Positions 10,607 to 22,270 of a stretch of DNA of 64,000 nt are shown piece after piece. The stretch is from assembly GCA_947579605.1 (NCBI GenBank), contig OX388307.1, positions 4,813,237 to 4,877,236 of the forward strand, in the 5' to 3' direction. Origin of the DNA: Athripsodes cinereus (lineage: Eukaryota; Arthropoda; Insecta; Trichoptera; Leptoceridae). Below the pieces are notes generated by a model, which was not told the DNA's origin, ran no database searches, and saw only the letters and a program-made list of their open reading frames with translations. A program made the translations under genes and the position numbers. Position 1 is the first letter of the stretch. The number at the start of each line of letters is the position of its first letter.

Positions 10607-10848
10607 CAGTTCAAGTTAACTTTTTAACATTGTTGAAAATTAATGTTAATCTCTATTTCAGACCCTTATGACTGTCCAATTCCTCACGGGGTGAAGTTCA
10701 AACGACAGGCATAACAAAAAAAGTCTTTAAAACAAACCCTATTTTAGTTTTAAAAAAGCATTGGCTCATGCCATTATTATCCATAAGTTTATAGGAAGAA
10801 TAGCTGTTAGTATAACATCATGACGAATTAAAGGACGAAATATTCTCC

Positions 10849-11110
10849 TTCTTCTTCTTTCAAGTCGGTCCCTCAAAGCTGAGGATCGTGACCACCATGA
10901 CCCCAACCAAGCGACAAGCTCCTCCACTGTGCCCTGTCCTCCGCTTGCCTAAACGCCTCACATATTGTACCCCCTGCATCATCTCTCACATAATCTGACA
11001 ATCTTGTTGGTATTCGGCCCCTGCTTCTTCTTCCTTCGACTCCACCAGACAATATATTTTTCTCCGGATTGTCTGACTCACGTCTTAAAATATGTCCGAA
11101 AAAGCTTAAT
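10849..11110 (-). mobile_element. LINE RT C-terminal fragment with GAA tail
   Basis: The minus strand encodes RILSFFGHILRRESDN, then GVEGRRSRGRIPTRLSDYVR and AEDRAQWRSLSLGWG before a stop. This matches insect endonuclease-RT C-termini (FGH..RR..D; EGRRSRGRSPTRW; DR..WR). A GAAGAAGAAG tail lies at plus 10850-10860. The copy is 5'-truncated with an open frame over about 85 codons. Confidence 0.8.
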
Positions 11111-11998
11111 ATACGTCTTTGACGAAATAAGTCGCCCTTAAAAAGTTGTTACGAGATGAATTAAGTAATTTTCAAAATTCTAAATGATGGACTTGGTGCA
11201 TTTTGTCTGAAAACATCACATTTCAACAAATATACGATGCACAAGAATATTTATTGTGCATTAAAATAATAATAATAGTAATACAATTGTTATTGCTGAT
11301 AGATAATAAAATATAGATGGACGAGTTGGGGCATACAAATCCATATTCATATCGGATTGGATTTATTTACTATGGATGGACATCAGTGGACAACGAAATA
11401 ATAAGTACCCACCATCAATACAAAACATTACAAATAATTTATTTACACAACATATTTTATTTTCATTATTATACCGTGGAGTTCCTAGCAAAGAATACAT
11501 CTTCCATTCTTTCTGTGGTTTTCGAGTGTCCTGTAAAAGCCATATACCAGTAAAACATTCCGTATTACAATATCTTCTTCATCTGCAACTCAGCGAAGAA
11601 GTATGCAACCAATCTTAAATGTCTTAATTTTTAATGCCATAAAGAGGAAGACTTGCATACATTGCATGTTCGCTGAGTACTTAACATCTAGGATATAGCG
11701 TGATGGTATGAGTTAACGAATGAATACTTCAAACAAAAATGAGCTGAAAAACTTTGTAGTGCAATCAGTGTCAACCTAGTGGCTGAAGAGAAAGAGTACA
11801 GATAAAAAAGCAATTACAAAGAAAGAGCATAGAGAAAATTATTATTTTTGACACTGGCATTGAGGTTGAGCAACATAATTTAAGCTCCTGCAAAGACAAA
11901 CATAATTGTATTAAAACCATCCATCCTGAATATCTTATTTTTACGACATGGAGAGAACTTGTGTAGGCTTTATGGCATTTATCCAATCTTCAAATTAT
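11111..11998. other. Non-coding, nothing assigned
   Basis: Two overlapping plus-strand ORFs of 78 and 80 codons at 11317-11618 show no motif. The minus ORF at 11771-11986 may partly continue decayed LINE sequence from 12000-12159 but is not recognisable. Confidence 0.35.
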
Positions 11999-12159
11999 TG
12001 TATTCTCCTCTCTGTCAGCGTCCAGGCTTCCATATCATATAACAACACTGGAAACACGTAACAATATACAATACGCATTTTGAGATCCAAGAGAAACTTT
12101 TTTTTATCAGGATGTCTTGCATCGTCACGAAGACTCCGCGTCTTTGCTGAATGCGGCAT
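11999..12159 (-). mobile_element. LINE reverse-transcriptase scrap
   Basis: The minus frame from an ATG at 12159 reads SLRDDARHPDKK, then LKMRIVYCYVFPVLLYDMEA and WTLTERRI. This corresponds to the K-RLL-CYV-SVLLYG-E-WTL motif found just after the RT core in many insect LINEs. No simple-repeat tail or clear boundary is visible. Confidence 0.65.
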
Positions 12160-12379
12160 TTTAAATGTATACAGTACCTATATTTAAATCCGTTTCACAA
12201 ACATAATAATTTGAATGCTATTTAATAATGTATTAGAACATGGCAATGTAAAATTTAAATATGTTATGCAAAATTACCATAATCAATACAGATTAATGTA
12301 ATTTGAACAGAATTACAAAACATTATTTAGTATAAAATTATGGCCTTCGATTTAACCCGGCACATGGTTCTATCGAAAC

Positions 12380-12387
12380 TATCGATA
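12380..12387. promoter_or_regulatory. DRE-type TATCGATA motif
   Basis: A palindromic TATCGATA lies in a locally GC-richer patch (12355-12460, with CCCGGCAC, CCCGCCCTCC and CACGCTCGAGATAACGCG). DREF-bound TATCGATA is a frequent insect core-promoter element, and the patch might be a promoter. No TSS, downstream ORF or transcript evidence is available. Confidence 0.2.
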
Positions 12388-13290
12388 CAAATTAATCCCG
12401 CCCTCCAAATTGCAGATTGGCCGGTTCGCCCACGCTCGAGATAACGCGTCGCATACAAATCGACAACACAGACAAAAAATACTTATAAAAACAACAACCG
12501 TACAATAAGAAAAGTATTATTGTTACATTCGTACAGAAAGAAATGTGTCTTAGAATAATACCTTTTTGCGAAAATACTTTCAATATTAATTAAATATAAC
12601 AAAGAAATTCTGCATTGAGAAAAGAGTAGGTATTAATCAAGTTAGTTTATTACCATTGCTAAAAAGGGTTGGATGAGTCTCTCGACAACAAAATGTAAAT
12701 TTTGAAATAGATTAGTCCTTTTCGATGAATTGTTTACAGATAAAGATGTATGTATGTAAATGTAAACGATTAATAATATGTCGTCAGTTAAAACAGTTAC
12801 AAATAAATACATACAAATATAATAACTGGAAGTAATTGATTGGTACAAATTGTTACATTGGGAACGCTTATTAATCAATGTAGCATGGATAAATGATAAA
12901 TATAAGTAATTAATCGTGATATGAATCATTCAATAATTATCACTATTCTTTGCGTTGCGACAGAGAAACAATTGAGCTAAGTAAGCGAAAAATAGTTAAA
13001 CGTTGGATGGCGTAATTCAAGTGATACGTAAATTAATTTCATTCATGGAGACGTCAGCGATTTATTGCAAATTTTTCGACAAATCTTAATAAAAGAAGGT
13101 GACGTAGAAAAAGGTTAATTTCTATTTATTAATATTGAAAAGAGACCTACCTCAGACCAAACTAAAATTATCCTCACGGGCGACCTGAAGGCCGGCCGTT
13201 CAAAACCGCCGTCGCGTCGTGGGAATCTTTTATACTACTTCTCTTTTCAATGTCCCTTAAAAAAAGAAATACGCCACCCAAATATTTATT

Positions 13291-13350
13291 AGCCAGCCTA
13301 AGTCAATTCGTAAATATTGGGACGTCTTCCTTCGATGAAAATTTACACAA
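13291..13350 (+). repeat. Family C repeat, short copy
   Basis: AGCCAGCCTAAGTCAATTCG, then GGGACGTCTTCCTTCGATGA, match the start of family C (better copies at 14222 and 29085). Confidence 0.6.
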
Positions 13351-13542
13351 AGAATAAATGCAATATCCAATTTGATACATATCTATACATATGGATGCCT
13401 ACTAACTTGAATTGTCTATAAATAGTGCCCATCCATTTATTTATACATGGTTGTTTTTATTGATGATATTTGGTTGCATTTTTGTTGTTGTTATTATTTT
13501 GGTTATATATATTTGAATTACTTAACACCAATTTGTGAATTT

Positions 13543-13611
13543 GTATGTTTATATATGTATATATATTGTAAATGGCTATATGAGCCGAAAATTGAATAAA
13601 TAAATAAATAT
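13543..13611 (+). mobile_element. Retroelement 3'-tail-like block
   Basis: ATTGTAAATGGCTATATGAG followed by CCGAAAATTGAATAAATAAA looks like a LINE 3' UTR that ends in a polyadenylation signal and AATA-type tail; similar GGCTAT...GAATAAATAAAT tails are common in insect non-LTR elements. No coding sequence is attached. Confidence 0.4.
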
Positions 13612-14221
13612 CTGTTCGGATTAGTAAAGTTATTATGGACGCTGACCAAAATACAATAAAAATGGAACATTCTCCTAAAGTAACATCGAGCAACATTCAA
13701 CCGGGTCGTCTTTAGTACAAGGACGTTTGTATTTATTTATGTTAAGTGGCAATCCACCCAAATGGAGTGATTAATGGTTCAAGTATTTCTTAATATCAAC
13801 TTTTAATAATTTATTGTTTAAGGTCAAATAATATTGTTCACTTCACATCAATGACACTGCATACTACTCGCCTATTTCCCGTTCGCAATGGAATGCTAGG
13901 CTTGCTCCGAAGTAAATACCTATATGTAACTACGATATGAAATAATTATGTATCGACATGCAAACTACAAGTTTTGTATGAACTTTCATCATTTTGTTTA
14001 AATAAGAGGCTTTGATTAGAATAAATTACTGGAATATCTACGAAATCCATTAAGCTGCCTTCATTAAAACGTTATTCATATAAATATAAGTACGATATTT
14101 TTTTGTAAGTGAGAAGACAAACTTTGTGTTTTTTCTGCGGTAAACCTATTATCTACCACAGTTATATCGTAAAAGTAAGAATGGCAAAATTAGTGAATGT
14201 TGTCCATGGACACCGAAAGTA
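13612..14221. other. Non-coding, nothing assigned
   Basis: No repeat family or gene recognised between the AATA tail and the family C copy. Confidence 0.35.
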
Positions 14222-14350
14222 ATCACTTAAGCCAGCCTAGAGCCAATTCGTTGGCGTTTGGACTCCATTCCTACTTCTTTCGATTAGATTTTTCACAATG
14301 TTACATGGCACTCAAATCGAGATGCCTCATTGGTTGTGTCATCTACGCGT
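14222..14350 (+). repeat. Family C repeat copy
   Basis: ATCACTTAAGCCAGCCTAGA, GCCAATTCGTTGGCGTTTGG, CTTCTTTCGATTAGATT and a CACAATGTTACATGG block align in order with 29085-29215. Further short copies are at 13291 (+) and 15380 (-). There is no coding potential or recognisable termini; the class is unknown. Confidence 0.7.
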
Positions 14351-15379
14351 TAAGGCCAAATCCATTTAAACAAACAAAATAAGTAAATATTCAAAACATT
14401 TACCTCACTTATGACAAACATCTATTTGGAGGACAATGAAACAGTACAATGATCTAAATTTAAGGTAGAGTTTGAAAATGAGTAGGAGCATTTTAAAACA
14501 ATCTATAAAATGACAGCATCCCTTTATAAAATAATCAGTAACTAACTGCGTGTAACGAGTTTCACTCTGAGCCGTAAAAAAATAGCTCATTCAGCATGGG
14601 TGGACCCTGGACTATCTCATCGCTAAATCGAAAAAGATAAACTTTGTGTTTCACTTATACCTGTCTCTTACAAAACACAGCAAACTTGTAGTAAAAAGTA
14701 GGGGACCTATTTAATTGCGAACATTTTACGCACAAAGAACCAAAAACCAACCTCCACAGACATCCTAATATAAGACAATTAATAACACACACATATATAA
14801 ACGCTGACAATTTCATACAGATAGAAATGTATCTAATAAAACATTAATTTAATTAATTATATTACAAAGCACTGACCTACACCACTAATTAAACGTTTGT
14901 ACACAAGACAGACAGATAGTATGAATCAACGCCGCCGACTATGAGATACAGAGACTTAGATAATAGATAATAATTTTGTATGTAACTATAGCGCTAGTGG
15001 TGCCTACGTACCGTGGTGACATTACATTATGTACCTACTATTATTATTAATAATACTGTTTTCCATGCACAACATCAGAACGTAGGTAGGTACCTAACTA
15101 GTTTAGTCGGTGATTAGCAAATTATATATCATGCATATTATCTCGACGATTCCGTTTGCAAATCAGTTAAATCCATTTCATCTAGACGTAAGCTTAACAA
15201 ATGTTGATAGATGGGTACGTTTTAATACCTTGGGTACATTATAATATTATTACTGTTTGTAGGACTATGAAGTAAATGAATTTTTAAAATGTTAAGAAAA
15301 TTACCCAACAGATACCTCATCCGCACAACCAACCGACTGTGCAAACTCCCTTTTGTATGAAACAGGAAAGGTGTCCCGA
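14351..15379. other. Non-coding, nothing assigned
   Basis: AT-rich with GTACCTACTATTATTATTAA-type simple tracts and TAGGTAGGTACCTA near 15080. No gene supported. Confidence 0.35.
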
Positions 15380-15410
15380 TGCTTACGAATCGGCTTAGGC
15401 TGGTAAATTA
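15380..15410 (-). repeat. Family C repeat scrap
   Basis: The minus strand reads ACCAGCCTAAGCCGATTCGT then AAGCATCGGG, matching the central block of family C. Confidence 0.5.
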
Positions 15411-15689
15411 AATTGAATTAAATCGGCTTGGGTAATTTTCTTAATATCTTCACTCTCGCAGGTGTGAAAATCCAGCTAAATGCGAAAACTTCGTTTAACA
15501 TTTTTAAAATGGTTTTGTTCAGTTACGTTACGACACACAAAGACATAGTTATATCAAATTTGAGTAAAGTGATAATAATAAGGCATATTTTGATTGTTTT
15601 CAAACATGACTAGATTTGTTATAATCAGTACTCAAAATATCTATAATATCCATACAGCAAACTTAATCATAAAAGTAATTGTAGTGTAA

Positions 15690-15775
15690 CCGATGTAGGT
15701 CGACAGTGGGATACGAAAGCACGATCTCTCGATTGAAAATCTTGGATAATCATCAGGCTGCTGACCACCTTGTGA
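15690..15775 (-). mobile_element. tRNA-derived SINE (family S3)
   Basis: Minus strand: GGTGGTCAGCAGCCTGATGA (A-box-like), GATTTTCAATCGAGAGATCG, then TTTCGTATCCCACTGTCGAC (B-box region, degraded). It aligns over its whole length with 60680-60772, where the B box is better (GGGTTTGATTCCACTCG). The tRNA-like head without an acceptor-stem partner and the dispersed repetition indicate a SINE, not a functional tRNA gene. Confidence 0.6.
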
Positions 15776-16439
15776 TATTGAGAATTTTTCTCTTATCCGA
15801 GACTAGTAGTAGAAAGATAAGTCTATAAAATACAGTAAAATGGAGATAGATAATACGTTTTTCTTACTAATGACGCTAAAAGAGAAAATGCATATGCATT
15901 TATATCAGATTAGCATGTACCAACAAGTACACATTGCAGCAAAGAAACTAAAGACAATTGCAAATAATAAGTGTACACATATTTATTTACCGAATCAGAA
16001 TAAGAATAAACATACATTGAAATACCACAGACATGATAAAAAAACTTTTATTTTTCTTTTGTGAAGTGTAGATGTATTTATAATAATACGATTACATACA
16101 ATTTTTTATCAACTATCAAATATTTGTACTTTTCTATCTTTATCGATTCACCTCTAAAGTGAAAACAATAAAAAACGTTTGCACCATGCTACATTTAAAT
16201 ACATCCCTCATATATCAATCCCTGGATCATATCCACACTTTAACAATATTTCAAATAACGAATTATATGATCTCTCCGTAACTTGAGTCAAGAGAAATAG
16301 ACATATTTCAATGATGAATAAATACAATTGTAAATGGTTCAAACACAGCCTCATGAACTCTAACAATAACCCTAAAGAAAAAAATTAAGATTGTTAATAC
16401 TGTATATACTTTTAGGAAGATCTTATAAAATATAAGTTG
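15776..16439. other. Non-coding, nothing assigned
   Basis: A 74-codon ORF at 15840-16064 is Lys/His/Asn-rich with no motif; not considered a gene. Confidence 0.35.
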
Positions 16440-16560
16440 ATCACGTCATCATCTATGCAGGTGATGAAAAAGCAGTGGATTCACGTTGCTGGAGATGTAA
16501 AAGCGAGAGAGTTTTGAAGAAGTCTGTAACCAGCAGTGGTGCAGCAAGTAAGTAATCATT
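16440..16560 (+). mobile_element. LINE 3' end scrap
   Basis: Frames spanning 16470-16545 give WIHVAGDVKARE and, after a frame change, EEVCNQQWCS, resembling the W...A.DR..W....E...QQW C-terminal motif of insect endonuclease-RTs. Short and frameshifted, hence low certainty. Confidence 0.4.
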
Positions 16561-17033
16561 ATTTCTATATTACCATTGTTATATCGGCCACACTGATTTC
16601 AGATATGTGCAATAAACTAAACTGGTAGAACTTACACTAAATCAACATAAATTATTATTGCTCATAATACACAAAGTCGTAATAATATTATGTACAATGT
16701 ATTATATAATAGAGACTGAGGTTTATATGGGGGGATGACAAGTTAATTAGATCCATTGTACGAAATAGCAAGGCATTAAAGTGCGTAGAAAACTTCAGAG
16801 TCATTATTACGCGCATTTTTTCGACATCACTAATGTTGAAACTTATTTTAGGGGCAATATATTTCATACATTATTATTATTAGTAGTAGAAGTAGAAGGT
16901 ACTGAAACTAGCCTTTTGAACTCTACAGTGACATTGTGTAACTAATCTTATTTAAATTAGCCCAATTCTAGATACGTTTTAGTCGAACATTAACGCTGTT
17001 GATTTTTTAAAGAAATATGTATCTGAGTTTTTG

Positions 17034-17178
17034 TTATAAACCCAAATACAACTTTATACACCTTTACAGTTAGCTAAAAGCTTGTGTCGTGAAAGGGGAA
17101 CTTGCCGGCATCTGGGATCGAACTGCCCACTTCTTGTCGGTGAAGCCAAGACTCTACCTCCAGGCTACAGACGAACTC
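17034..17178 (-). mobile_element. tRNA-derived SINE (family S1), minus copy
   Basis: The minus strand gives GAGTTCGTCTGTAGCCTGGA, GGTAGAGTCTTGGCTTCACC, a degraded B box (AGTTCGATCCCAGATGCC), then CCCCTTTCACGACACAAGCT and a tail TTGTATTTGGGTTTATAAC. The same order occurs at 24376 and 45463 on the plus strand. The copies are 80-90% alike by eye. Confidence 0.8.
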
Positions 17179-17240
17179 AAAATACTATATTCATAATATA
17201 TTTACGATACGCGAAAAAATGAAATTTGTACCCCCCCCCC

Positions 17241-17336
17241 CGAATAAAAACGTAACACTTGCATAATCCAATCAAGCCAATCGACCCAAAAAAAGCTTTT
17301 AAATATAGCTTAAACATACTACCGTATTAGATTAAA
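17241..17336 (+). repeat. Family E repeat (paired with 51786-51881)
   Basis: Beginning just after an 11-nt C run (17231-17241), the block CGAATAAAAACGTAACACTT, GCATAATCCAATCAAGCCAA, TCGACCC and AAATATAGCTTAAACATA through GTATTAGATTA recurs at 51786-51881 with only a handful of differences. No termini or coding. Confidence 0.75.
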
Positions 17337-19009
17337 ATATTGCAATAGAGCGCTTTTTTCATGCTACATTCATCTTAACCGTAACATTCTATGTTTAAAA
17401 TAGATATGATTTACTGATGCAGAAAGAGTATATTTCAAATAACAAAAAGTACAACCTGCACTTAAATAATAAGAAATGGAAGTGAGAATGAGGTAGGTCA
17501 GCGAGCAAGATTAACCATAGAAAGAAACGAATGAAGAAAAATTGATTATAGAAAATGATTGAAAAGTCAAATAAAATAAACAAACATACCGACGAAACGA
17601 AATATTAATATAAAACAATGATACAAATTTCCGTCGAAATTCGATTATGTTTCAAAAGTTCAGAGCGATAAGCTGAAATTCGCGTGACGGCGACGCCGAC
17701 GTCCGCAACTGAAGACTACGAACGGAAATCAAATCGGGAAAACGTACGGGAAATAACAACGTAAAGGAACAATATATACTTTACATAGTGGACAGTTATT
17801 AAGGTTAGCCATCAAATATAATCAATTTATTTAATTTAAGGGAAAATATTATTATATTCGACAAGCGACATTACAGAAAATATACAAAGTTTCCGAGTAT
17901 ATTGACCGTAATTTACGAATAACTGTTGTTTGGAATAAAATTAGTTATTGTACCAAAATTCAAAACTTTATCAATCTCGTCACGACATTTCATAGTAATT
18001 TGTTTCACATATATCAATAAATTGTAAATATTATAAACGTGATAATCTCAATTACCCGACGAGAAAGGAAGTTTTTTGCAAATGCGCTAAGAAATTCATA
18101 CTTCATGTACTGAAATATCTTAAGTGTCCAAACACAAGCATAATGGAAAATACTTTTGATGCCTCCTCGCTGTTGGGAAACTGGCTCTAAACTGGAGATA
18201 GCTTAAAATCTTAACTTAGAGTTTGAAGACTATTAACACTTTTTTAGTAACTGAATTCTGTAATGTCACAAAAAATATTTTTTCAGGTTTCACGGTCCTT
18301 ATCGTGTTTTCATACAAGTATCATACAGAAATTAATAAATTAAATAAACACTCATACGACCCTGTTTTTATTTCTATTTGTGAATATATACCTACTTATT
18401 TTCCCAAAACCAATCTTCTATAAAACAAAAACTTCAAATCCCCTCAAATTGGAAGGAATCCCTTATACAGTCTTGCGTAGTATATAATATCGTGTCTACC
18501 GGTAAATAAAAGTCCAACGTAGTCTATAAAAGCCTCAAAACAAATTTGGATAGATTCAGTCCGTAGTATTATTATTACTATCATAATAATACACCGACCC
18601 TCCTAAGACCTTCAAGCCTTAGGATATCACATGTGATGTTACGTACTTAAGACAGTAGGATATGCGCTCTGTGCAGCCTCTTGCAACGCAATAAATCTGC
18701 ATCGGCTTACTGGCTGACTGACACAACGTATCAACGTCACACAGGGATGCAGTCACGGTATAAATCAAGCTTAATATAAAGCCAGTACTACGCCACATAG
18801 ACTTGAACACGGCACATATTAATTTTAAGACATTTAATATGGAGGGAAACCACTTTTCCATTTGTGTTTAACCGTTCGTAATAAAAATAAACTTAACATC
18901 CTGGATTATAATATCTACTAATGCTCAATTCCTACAAAGGTGTATTAAGTTTCTTTTTTTTATTTACGTTATTTTTGTACCCGTCTATCCCTCAGAAGAA
19001 ATATATAAA
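17337..19009. other. Unassigned; includes a small CpG-rich patch
   Basis: Around 17675-17750 there is a CpG-richer patch (CGTGACGGCGACGCCGACGT), possibly regulatory, without any ORF attached. The remainder is AT-rich with a few 60-80 codon ORFs of no recognisable content. Confidence 0.35.
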
Positions 19010-19162
19010 GTCATTGAGTTTGACAATGACTCTATAAGTCGAAACCAGGTCACTACTCAATAAAAAGATCAAGTAAAACTAAAACCAATTATGTTTTTTC
19101 CATAATATAATATAAACATGGAGTTTTACAAAATTAACGTCGACTCAATAAATAAATAAGAG
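19010..19162 (+). mobile_element. Penelope-like terminal repeat (PLE-B) with decayed hammerhead
   Basis: TTTGACAATGACTCTATAAG then TCGAAACCAGGTCACTACTC is followed by AAGTAAAACTAAAACCAATT, TCCATAATATAATATAAAC, ATGGAGTTTTA and the end AACGTCGACTCAATAAATAA. The first part folds like a type I hammerhead with GACU/AGUC stem II, GAAAC and a final GUC. The core is UUGACAA instead of CUGANGA (two changes), so it should be inactive. The 3' end includes the extension seen on one side of the 48.8-kb element. 5'-truncated single arm. Confidence 0.6.
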
Positions 19163-20688
19163 AATCTTGTTGCACAAAATGCAATCATCGATGAAAACAT
19201 TAACAAGAAATACTTAGTGAAATATTTATTTAGTGGAGAAGATAAAAATATGGAAAAGATTAGAAAAGAAGAATAGCAACGAAGTAATAAAAATGTTACT
19301 CGACAATAAGATTTGTAAACCTCAAATGACATAGTTTCCAGTATTTGAAGACGGAAAACGTAGCGCGAGAACCCTGCAGTCCCGACACCATTCATAGCTT
19401 CCTGTCGCGCTGGAGATAAAGAAATATTCGGCTAAACGATCGTCCTAATGGTACGATACATACTCGTACACATGGGGGAGGGGGAGAGCCTCGCGGCTGT
19501 ACAAAGATAATGTCCTAATAGAATACTGTACTATGTCACGAGAAAATTGAGAAAATACCCCTCTTTGCAGAAGTCCTAGACTATGATATTCGTGATAATC
19601 TGTACACGACTACCTGATTCAAAATATTGATTGCGCACAATATGTCTATCGATTTATACCATTACAGCATATCTATCTAATAAACTACAATTATAATAAA
19701 CATTAAGATTGTAGGTATTCAAGTTGTCCTCTTGTCAATATAATAAAATGTAAGCAAAATAATTAAGATTGCCAATATAATAAAATGTGAGCAATATCTC
19801 AAAAAAGATGCAGTTTTGTGGAATATCTGTTTTCCATAAGCTTAAAAAGCAGCTTGCTCGTTTTAAAACATTTAAAATAGTGCGAAAATTTGCTACAAGC
19901 CTGAAAAATTAAGTTACGGATCTAAAATTAATTTTCAAATATCGTTTATACTTACATAAAATCAATTCAATACAATGTAAGTATTTCACCCAAAAGATCT
20001 CTAATTACTACATATCAAGCTGTGTTAAGCAAATATCCTAGGTAATTTGGAAGGAGATGTGTTATTTCAATAAGACTACGACATAGCCCTAGATAATACT
20101 ACACTCTACGCTACGCTATGCTACGACGCGGTACCTACTACGGATCTACGACACCCTGCCTGAAACCAGCCGTGCAGGGAGAAGAAACTTTATGTAGATA
20201 CCTAATATAATACATAATGCTATCACGAAACCATTCCCAACTGGATATATTTCTTACTTTTGTTTCTAGTTTAACTTTCTTTTTATTTATTTTTTAGTGC
20301 AAAAGACATTTGTATTGATGCAATTCAAACTGCAAGTTGATATTAAATATAAACAATTTATTATTATTCGCTGTGTTTGTGCAGTAGTAGAATTGTTTTT
20401 TTTTTTACTAAAATTCTAAAAATATATAAATTGATGACCGAGAGATACATTTCTTTGATTGATTGACAATGTCCAAAGACAAAAGACGCCTCTCTTGGTA
20501 CTCAATACGTGATTTATCATTATTTTTTCTATACATTGAAAACAATATCTATAATATATATATATGGGTCTGGATGTTGTGCATTGTATATGCGTGTCAT
20601 TGCATTAGTTCATCTAGCACAAGATTCATATCTGAGTTTGGGACTAGCTCGAAATGTGTTTCACATATGTTGTCCAGCATATATATTT
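19163..20688. other. Non-coding, nothing assigned
   Basis: No gene or repeat family recognised. Near 20098-20125 there is a short CTACGCTACGCTATGCTACG simple tract. Confidence 0.35.
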
Positions 20689-20890
20689 ATTATTAATTTA
20701 AAATAAAATAAACTTTGTATTTTCCACTAGAATAACTTTAATTAGAGTTAAAACGTTTTCGCAACTATGTACTTGTTCCATCATCAGTAACAATACTAAA
20801 CATAAACTAGAGGAAAATACAAAGTTTATTTTATTTTAAATTAATAATGAATATGGAATTCCACAGTGTTAATCACGAAACATTCGAAAA
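20689..20890. mobile_element. Short foldback Penelope-like element (PLE-C)
   Basis: A 36-bp inverted repeat, starting TTATTAATTTAAAATAAAAT (20689-20724) and ending as its exact reverse complement (20812-20847), brackets a hammerhead on the minus strand. The right arm continues with an extension (ATTCCACAGTGTTAATCACG) resembling the TCCAC-type extensions of the 34.8, 50.3, 55.1 and 57.1 kb elements; the left arm lacks it. An 8-bp direct repeat ATATATTT borders the element (20681-20688 and 20891-20898), but it is AT-rich and alone would be weak evidence of a target duplication. Confidence 0.75.
20747..20791 (-). ncRNA. Hammerhead ribozyme (type I, PLE-C)
   Basis: Minus strand: stem I GUUA (20791-20788) pairs with UAAC (20750-20747). 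The core is CUGAUGA (20787-20781), followed by an unpaired U. Stem II is GGAAC/GUUGC with one G-G mismatch, and GAA is at 20760-20758. Stem III comes from the palindrome AACGUU, and cleavage is expected after U at 20751. All invariant core residues are present. The very short self-complementary stem III is what Penelope-like element hammerheads show, and such motifs often work as dimers. The G-G mismatch in stem II may weaken it. Confidence 0.75.
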
Positions 20891-22049
20891 ATATATTTTT
20901 ACGTTATATGAGAAAATATATATCATTCAACGATAAAAAAAACTTCGTCCAATTCAACATATTTTCACATTTATAACTTATAATGTTATATATTATAAAC
21001 TACAAGAGTTAAGTAAATCATCACCAGGGTTCGAATCTTGAATCTCCTAATTAAGATTCCGAAATAATCACACCCAGCTACCCATCTCAGTATTCGTGAA
21101 TCAATGTAAAAATAAAAATAATAATATCAAAAATTCATGATGTTAAAAATCTATAAATAACTATTTTAACTCCATTGCTTTTATACGGATGAAATTGAAA
21201 GAGCATTCTTCAGTTCAATAAAGAATGTAATCCCTTTAAATTTATCTTCAGAAATAATAATAATAATATATTTCATTCTGAAACTTGTTAAAATCCACGG
21301 TTAATAATATTATTATTGAAAAGCCAGAACGTTCTGAAAAGTCTATTGAGCGGAATCATATTCAGCAGATAATAAATACGTAACTTAGTAGGTAGTGTAC
21401 ATATATTAAGAACGGTCCCTAAAGTTTTATTTAATAATTGCTAAATTACAGCGATTTATAAAAATACAAGGGAAAACTTTATTTTTACCGCACTAGTATT
21501 ATTCGAACCACAAGGATAGAATAAAAAACCAAACTAATCCCAAAGCATAAAAAATTGTTAAAAAAATATTTTTCACCCGTGTCCATTCCCCGCTGAACAT
21601 TGGCGTCTTCGTGATCATGCCACATCACTCTATCATCTGCTAAAACCTTCCACCTATTTCTCATCGTCTCCTCGCATTTCTCTTCCGCGTCATTGGTCTC
21701 CAATCCATCATCTACCATCTTGTCTGCGACTTACACGTACGTCCATTTCCATTTCAAATTCTCTTACGGATTATAATGTTCACATGGTATTTGATATAAC
21801 TTGCAATAATCATTGTGGTTATTATTATTTGTCTAGTGGAATTGCTGCGGGTGCCGATTGCATAGAAAAATATATTATTAAAAAATATTCCAGTCGGCGG
21901 GAAAAAATGAAATTTTCAGCGATATGAAAAATAATAACGTCAGTGTGCGGCTAATTATGACGTTATTTTTATAACAATACCTACATAATATCAAACGAGA
22001 GTATTAGATAATGTACAATGATAATAATATTCATTTCAACAGAAGCGAG
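20891..22049. other. Unassigned, with a possible LINE scrap
   Basis: Contains GGGTTCGAATC at about 21027, a lone B-box-like word with no A box. At 21560-21760 the minus frame (ORF 21485-21718) has RWKVLADDRVMWHDHED, vaguely like the DR..W motif of LINE C-termini, but not enough to classify. Confidence 0.35.
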
Positions 22050-22270
22050 CCCCCGTAATGGACGTAAAACTAATGGAGCGTTGTGACGTTTAATAATAGT
22101 AATAGTAGTAAAAATATATTCATGGGCGTCCACGTGACGTCACGACGGCTGCTGTGCGTCGTTGTCAAGGTGACGACGACGACGGCGAGGGAGGTACTGG
22201 GAGGGGGATGACGTGTAGACGTACTAGTGTAGATGTCCGTCTCCATGGCGACTAACGACGCCTTAATGTT
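22050..22270. promoter_or_regulatory. CpG-rich patch with overlapping E-box and CRE
   Basis: This 220-bp patch is clearly richer in GC and CpG than its surroundings (GACGACGACGACGGCGAGGG, GGCGTCCACGTGACGTCACG). CACGTG (22131-22136) and TGACGTCA (22135-22142) overlap to form a composite bHLH/CREB-type site. In an AT-rich insect genome such a patch may be a promoter or enhancer. No downstream start codon or splice donor with convincing context was found on either strand. Confidence 0.35.

Noticed and set aside
15690..15775. CTGATGA on the minus strand of the S3 SINE
   Set aside because: It is part of the tRNA-like A-box region; there is no GAAA strand.
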